Source: Leisingera caerulea DSM 24564 (lineage in GTDB: Bacteria; Pseudomonadota; Alphaproteobacteria; Rhodobacterales; Rhodobacteraceae). Taken from it: DNA of 64,000 nt. Of the stretch, positions 61,135 through 64,000 are shown piece by piece; positions within the stretch are counted from its first letter, which is position 1, and every line of letters starts with the position of its first letter. A model generated the notes under the pieces. That model was not told the DNA's origin, did not search any database, and saw only the letters and a program-made list of their open reading frames with translations. The position numbers were made by a program, and so were the translations under genes. The stretch is from NCBI RefSeq assembly GCF_000473325.1, contig NZ_AXBI01000001.1, positions 162,357 to 226,356 on the forward strand. Reading direction: 5' to 3'.

Positions 61135-62310
61135 TCAGTAGATTTCAAACAAGCCGGCGGCACCCTGGCCACCGCCGATACACATCGTCACGACGCCAAA
61201 TTTCGCCCCGCGACGATGCCCTTCGACCATCAGATGTCCGGTCATCCGCGCACCGGTCATGCCGAACGGGTGACCCACAGCGATCGAGCCGCCATTGACG
61301 TTGCAGATGTCATTGTCGATGCCGAGCCTATCGCGGCAATAGAGCGCCTGGCTGGCAAAGGCTTCGTTCAGCTCCCAAAGGTCGATGTCGTCGATCTTGA
61401 CGCCCTGACGTTCCAGCAGACGGGGCACCGCAAAGACCGGGCCGATGCCCATTTCGTCGGGCTCGCAGCCCGCAACTGCAAAGCCGCGGAACGCACCCAG
61501 AGGGGGCAGCCCAAGACGTTCGGCCTCTTTGGCGTCCATCATCACCAGCGCGGCGGCACCGTCGCTGAGCTGCGAAGCATTGCCGGCGGTGATGAACTCA
61601 TCGGGTCCGCGCACGGGCTCCAGCTTCTGCAGTGCTTCCAGCGTTGTCGTGGGGCGGTTGCATCCATCGCGGGCAATGGTTGTTTCAACCTCTGAAACTT
61701 CGCCGGTTTCCTTGTCCTTCCGCGCCATGGTGACGGTGATCGGGGCGATCTCCTGATCGAAGCGGCCCGCCTCTTGCGCTGCTGCGGTGCGTTGCTGGCT
61801 CTGCAGGCCAAGCTCATCCTGCGCATCGCGGCTGATCCCGTATCGTCGGGCAACGATGTCGGCGGTCTCGATCATCGTCATGTAAAGATCTGGCTTGTTC
61901 GCTTCGATCCAAGCCTCGCGTGAATGTCGGACCGGTGGTTGCACCATCGAAATGCTTTCAACACCGCCCACCAGAACGGCCTTGGCCCCCTCGTTGTTGA
62001 TCAGATGGGCGCCCATTGCCACGGCTTGCAGGCCGCTGGCGCAGAAGCGGTTTACGGTGGTCCCCGCGATGCTGACGGGCAGGCCTGCGCGGATCACGAT
62101 CTGGCGTGCGATGTTGCCGCCGGTGACATATTCCGGATAGCCACACCCCCAGACGCTGTCCTCAATCAGCGCCGGGTCTATCCCTGCGCGTTTCACGGCC
62201 TCCGCCGCGACGTGCCCGCCCAGGGTTGCGCCATGCGTGATGTTGAACGTGCCGCGTCCGGCTTTGCCGATGGGCGTACGGGCGATGGAAACGATAACGG
62301 CATTGGACAT
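61135..62310 (-). CDS. Acetyl-CoA acyltransferase (thiolase)
   Basis: 391 residues. Active-site Cys in [14 protein letters not shown] (about 89), His in [15 protein letters not shown] and the second Cys in [14 protein letters not shown]. Cleaves 3-ketoacyl-CoA to acetyl-CoA. 12 bp downstream of the FadJ-like gene, so the pair resembles a trifunctional beta-oxidation unit. Confidence 0.93.
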   Translation of the reverse strand: MSNAVIVSIARTPIGKAGRGTFNITHGATLGGHVAAEAVKRAGIDPALIEDSVWGCGYPEYVTGGNIARQIVIRAGLPVSIAGTTVNRFCASGLQAVAMGAHLINNEGAKAVLVGGVESISMVQPPVRHSREAWIEANKPDLYMTMIETADIVARRYGISRDAQDELGLQSQQRTAAAQEAGRFDQEIAPITVTMARKDKETGEVSEVETTIARDGCNRPTTTLEALQKLEPVRGPDEFITAGNASQLSDGAAALVMMDAKEAERLGLPPLGAFRGFAVAGCEPDEMGIGPVFAVPRLLERQGVKIDDIDLWELNEAFASQALYCRDRLGIDNDICNVNGGSIAVGHPFGMTGARMTGHLMVEGHRRGAKFGVVTMCIGGGQGAAGLFEIY

Positions 62311-62322
62311 GTTGGGTTCCTT

Positions 62323-64000
62323 TCAGCACTGGTTCAGGCTGTCGAAATTGCGGCCCTCGGCCACGAGCTGTTCCAGCAGCGGCGCGGGTGACCAGAAGTG
62401 ATCGTCGGTTTCGGCGAATGTGCGGATGTCGGAGAGAATGCTGTCGAGGCCACGCATGTCGGCGTATTTCATCGGCCCGCCGCGCCAGCGTGGAAAGCCG
62501 TAACCATACAGAAACACGACATCCACATCGAGCGGGCGCTTCGCGATGCCCTCCTCCACCACGCGCGCACCTTCGTTGACCATTGCGGCCATATAACGAC
62601 GGACAATCTCATCATCGGTGAAGGTGCGGGGTCTGGTGCCAGCCTCTTTGCGGGCCTGCGCGATGATTTGCTCGACCTGTGGGTCGGGCCGCCCTGTGCG
62701 AGTGCCTTTTTCGTAGATGTAGTAGCCGTGGCCGGTTTTCTGCCCCAGCCACCCTTTGTGATAGAGCGTATCGGCGAAGACCGGGTAGCGGTCGCGCGGA
62801 TGGGCGTCCGCCGCCTTGCGTTGGCGGGTCGCATAGCCGATATCGAGCCCGGCGAGGTCCGAAACCTGATAAGGGCCCATGGCGAAGCCAAAATCGGTCA
62901 GCGCCTTGTCAATCTGATAGGGGCTAGCCCCGTCCAGCACCATGTGATCGGCCGCCGTGCGGTAATGCGACAGAATGCGGTTGCCGATGAAGCCGTCGCA
63001 GACACCTGCACGCACGGCGGTTTTGCCGAGCCTTTTCGCAAGCGCAAAGGCAGTGGCCACCACGTCCGGTGCGGTCCTGTCGGCAACAACGACCTCAAGC
63101 AGCTTCATGACATGTGCGGGCGAGAAAAAATGCAGGCCGATGACGTCTTCGGGCCGCGAGGTCGAGGCGGCGATTTCGTTGACATCGAGGTAGGAGGTAT
63201 TCGTCGCAAGGATCGCGCCGCGCGGCAGAATTTCGTCCAGCGTGGCGAACACGCTTTTCTTAACATCCATGCTTTCGAAGACGGCTTCGATAACCAGGCC
63301 GACGTCGGACAGGGCACCGTAGTCGGTGACGGTCTTGAGGGAATCCGCGAGAATCTCGTCACGTCGATCGCGGCCAATCTTGCCGCGCCTCACGGCGGCG
63401 TCGAGGTTTCTGGCGATGGTCGCGCGGGCCTTTTCCGCGGCCTCGGTGTCGCGTTCGACCAGTGTCACTGCGAGGCCGTTCAGCACCGCCGAGGTGGCGA
63501 TGCCCGCTCCCATGGTGCCGCCGCCGATAATGCCGACACCTGCAATGTCACGAGGCGCAACGTCAGCGATTTCCCGTAATTTCGACACGGCGCGTTCGGC
63601 GAAGAACGCATGGACCAGCCCACTGCGTTGGGGCGTGTCCATCAAGTGCTGGAACAGGCGACGTTCTTCCTTCAGCCCTTCGGCAAAGGATTTCCCGACC
63701 GCGGCTTCGACCGCCTCAACAGCGACCAGCGGAGCCACCTCGCCGCGCAGGGAGTGTTCAAGCTTCGTGCGCCAGTTTTGAAGGGCTCCTTCCTCATCCG
63801 TGGCACGGGGCATGCCGCTGATCGGACGTGGCGGGGCTCGATGCTCCAGCAGTAATTGCGCGTAGGCAAGGGCCGCCTCGCGAATGTCGAAGCCATCGCC
63901 GATATGGTCGATCAACCCGGTCTCAAGCGCATCGCCTTCGGTTATCGGCGTCCCGCTGGTGATCATTCTGAGCGCAGCGTCGATCCCGACGATACGCGGC
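62323..64000 (-). CDS. FadJ/FadB-like multifunctional enzyme, truncated by window edge
   Basis: The frame is open to the window end, so the N-terminal hydratase domain is incomplete (sequence before residue MITSGTPI reads PRIVGIDAALR). The 3-hydroxyacyl-CoA dehydrogenase domain has the Rossmann motif GVGIIGGGTMGAGIA, ATNTSYLDVNEIA and the catalytic LHFFSPAHVMKLLEVV. A second HCDH domain ends the protein. It performs hydration and NAD-dependent oxidation in beta-oxidation. First gene seen of the minus-strand operon. Confidence 0.92.
   Translation of the reverse strand, partial: PRIVGIDAALRMITSGTPITEGDALETGLIDHIGDGFDIREAALAYAQLLLEHRAPPRPISGMPRATDEEGALQNWRTKLEHSLRGEVAPLVAVEAVEAAVGKSFAEGLKEERRLFQHLMDTPQRSGLVHAFFAERAVSKLREIADVAPRDIAGVGIIGGGTMGAGIATSAVLNGLAVTLVERDTEAAEKARATIARNLDAAVRRGKIGRDRRDEILADSLKTVTDYGALSDVGLVIEAVFESMDVKKSVFATLDEILPRGAILATNTSYLDVNEIAASTSRPEDVIGLHFFSPAHVMKLLEVVVADRTAPDVVATAFALAKRLGKTAVRAGVCDGFIGNRILSHYRTAADHMVLDGASPYQIDKALTDFGFAMGPYQVSDLAGLDIGYATRQRKAADAHPRDRYPVFADTLYHKGWLGQKTGHGYYIYEKGTRTGRPDPQVEQIIAQARKEAGTRPRTFTDDEIVRRYMAAMVNEGARVVEEGIAKRPLDVDVVFLYGYGFPRWRGGPMKYADMRGLDSILSDIRTFAETDDHFWSPAPLLEQLVAEGRNFDSLNQC

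Noticed and set aside
62398..63579. 393-codon plus-strand frame over the FadJ-like gene
   Set aside because: Antisense shadow; no recognisable domain.
1..64000. CRISPR arrays, tRNA or rRNA genes, replication origin (repABC or similar)
   Set aside because: No regularly spaced repeats, cloverleaf signatures or replication proteins were seen on either strand.

Overview
The window reads as accessory DNA of a marine alphaproteobacterium, most likely Rhodobacteraceae (Roseobacter group), and probably plasmid or chromid DNA. The reasons are the GC-rich alphaproteobacterial codon use, a complete P-type virB/virD4 secretion locus, CoA-ester catabolic operons typical of that group, and a very high density of insertion sequences. 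The taxonomic call is inference; no rRNA or marker gene is present, and no replication origin, relaxase or oriT was recognised.

Layout. 1-3.3 kb: the end of an aromatic-acid module (aryl-CoA ligase, crotonase, BenE-type benzoate transporter). 3.7-6.9 kb: remains of a possible defence locus on the minus strand (PLD-superfamily protein, an overlapping gene fragment, an IS110 element, and the last 56 codons of a DUF1524/GmrSD-type nuclease). 6.9-14.8 kb: nested mobile DNA. An IS3 element abuts an IS66 wreck whose tnpB is split by a Recombinase-In-Trio (RIT) element and whose tnpC is split by an IS1111-type element. 14.8-16.3 kb: a more AT-rich patch with a truncated C-type-lectin gene and a secreted polysaccharide lyase. 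16.4-17.2 kb: IS6-family element. 17.3-21.2 kb: LysR regulator divergent from a GltS-like transporter and an AbgB-like M20 amidohydrolase.

21.4-26.5 kb: two identical IS6-family copies in inverted orientation bracket a biotin ECF transporter operon (bioM-bioN-bioY) with a MOSC gene. Their 8-bp flanks and a split IS21 end show that the segment between them was inverted by replicative transposition. 26.5-30.5 kb: hipBA with two palindromic operators, an unusual accessory Hfq, IS6 debris and a second, truncated hipA. 30.6-45.5 kb: a type IV secretion operon in the order virB1-2-3-4-5-eexN-6-7-8-9-10-11-virD4, then an LPD7-domain gene. 45.8-49.5 kb: two SAM methyltransferases, a homocysteine methyltransferase and a tyrosine recombinase, bracketed by an 18-bp direct repeat. 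49.7-51.4 kb: IS3 element with a clean 4-bp target duplication and a CobW fragment. 51.5-64 kb: an MFS exporter, then a long minus-strand acyl-CoA degradation operon (FadJ-like, thiolase, two acyl-CoA dehydrogenases, thioesterase, crotonase, NPD-family flavoprotein, acyl-CoA synthetase, ETF).

Functionally, the two edges are carbon-catabolic and converge on CoA thioesters. The centre provides horizontal transfer, plasmid maintenance (hipBA), vitamin uptake and methyl metabolism, and it has been rearranged repeatedly by IS activity.
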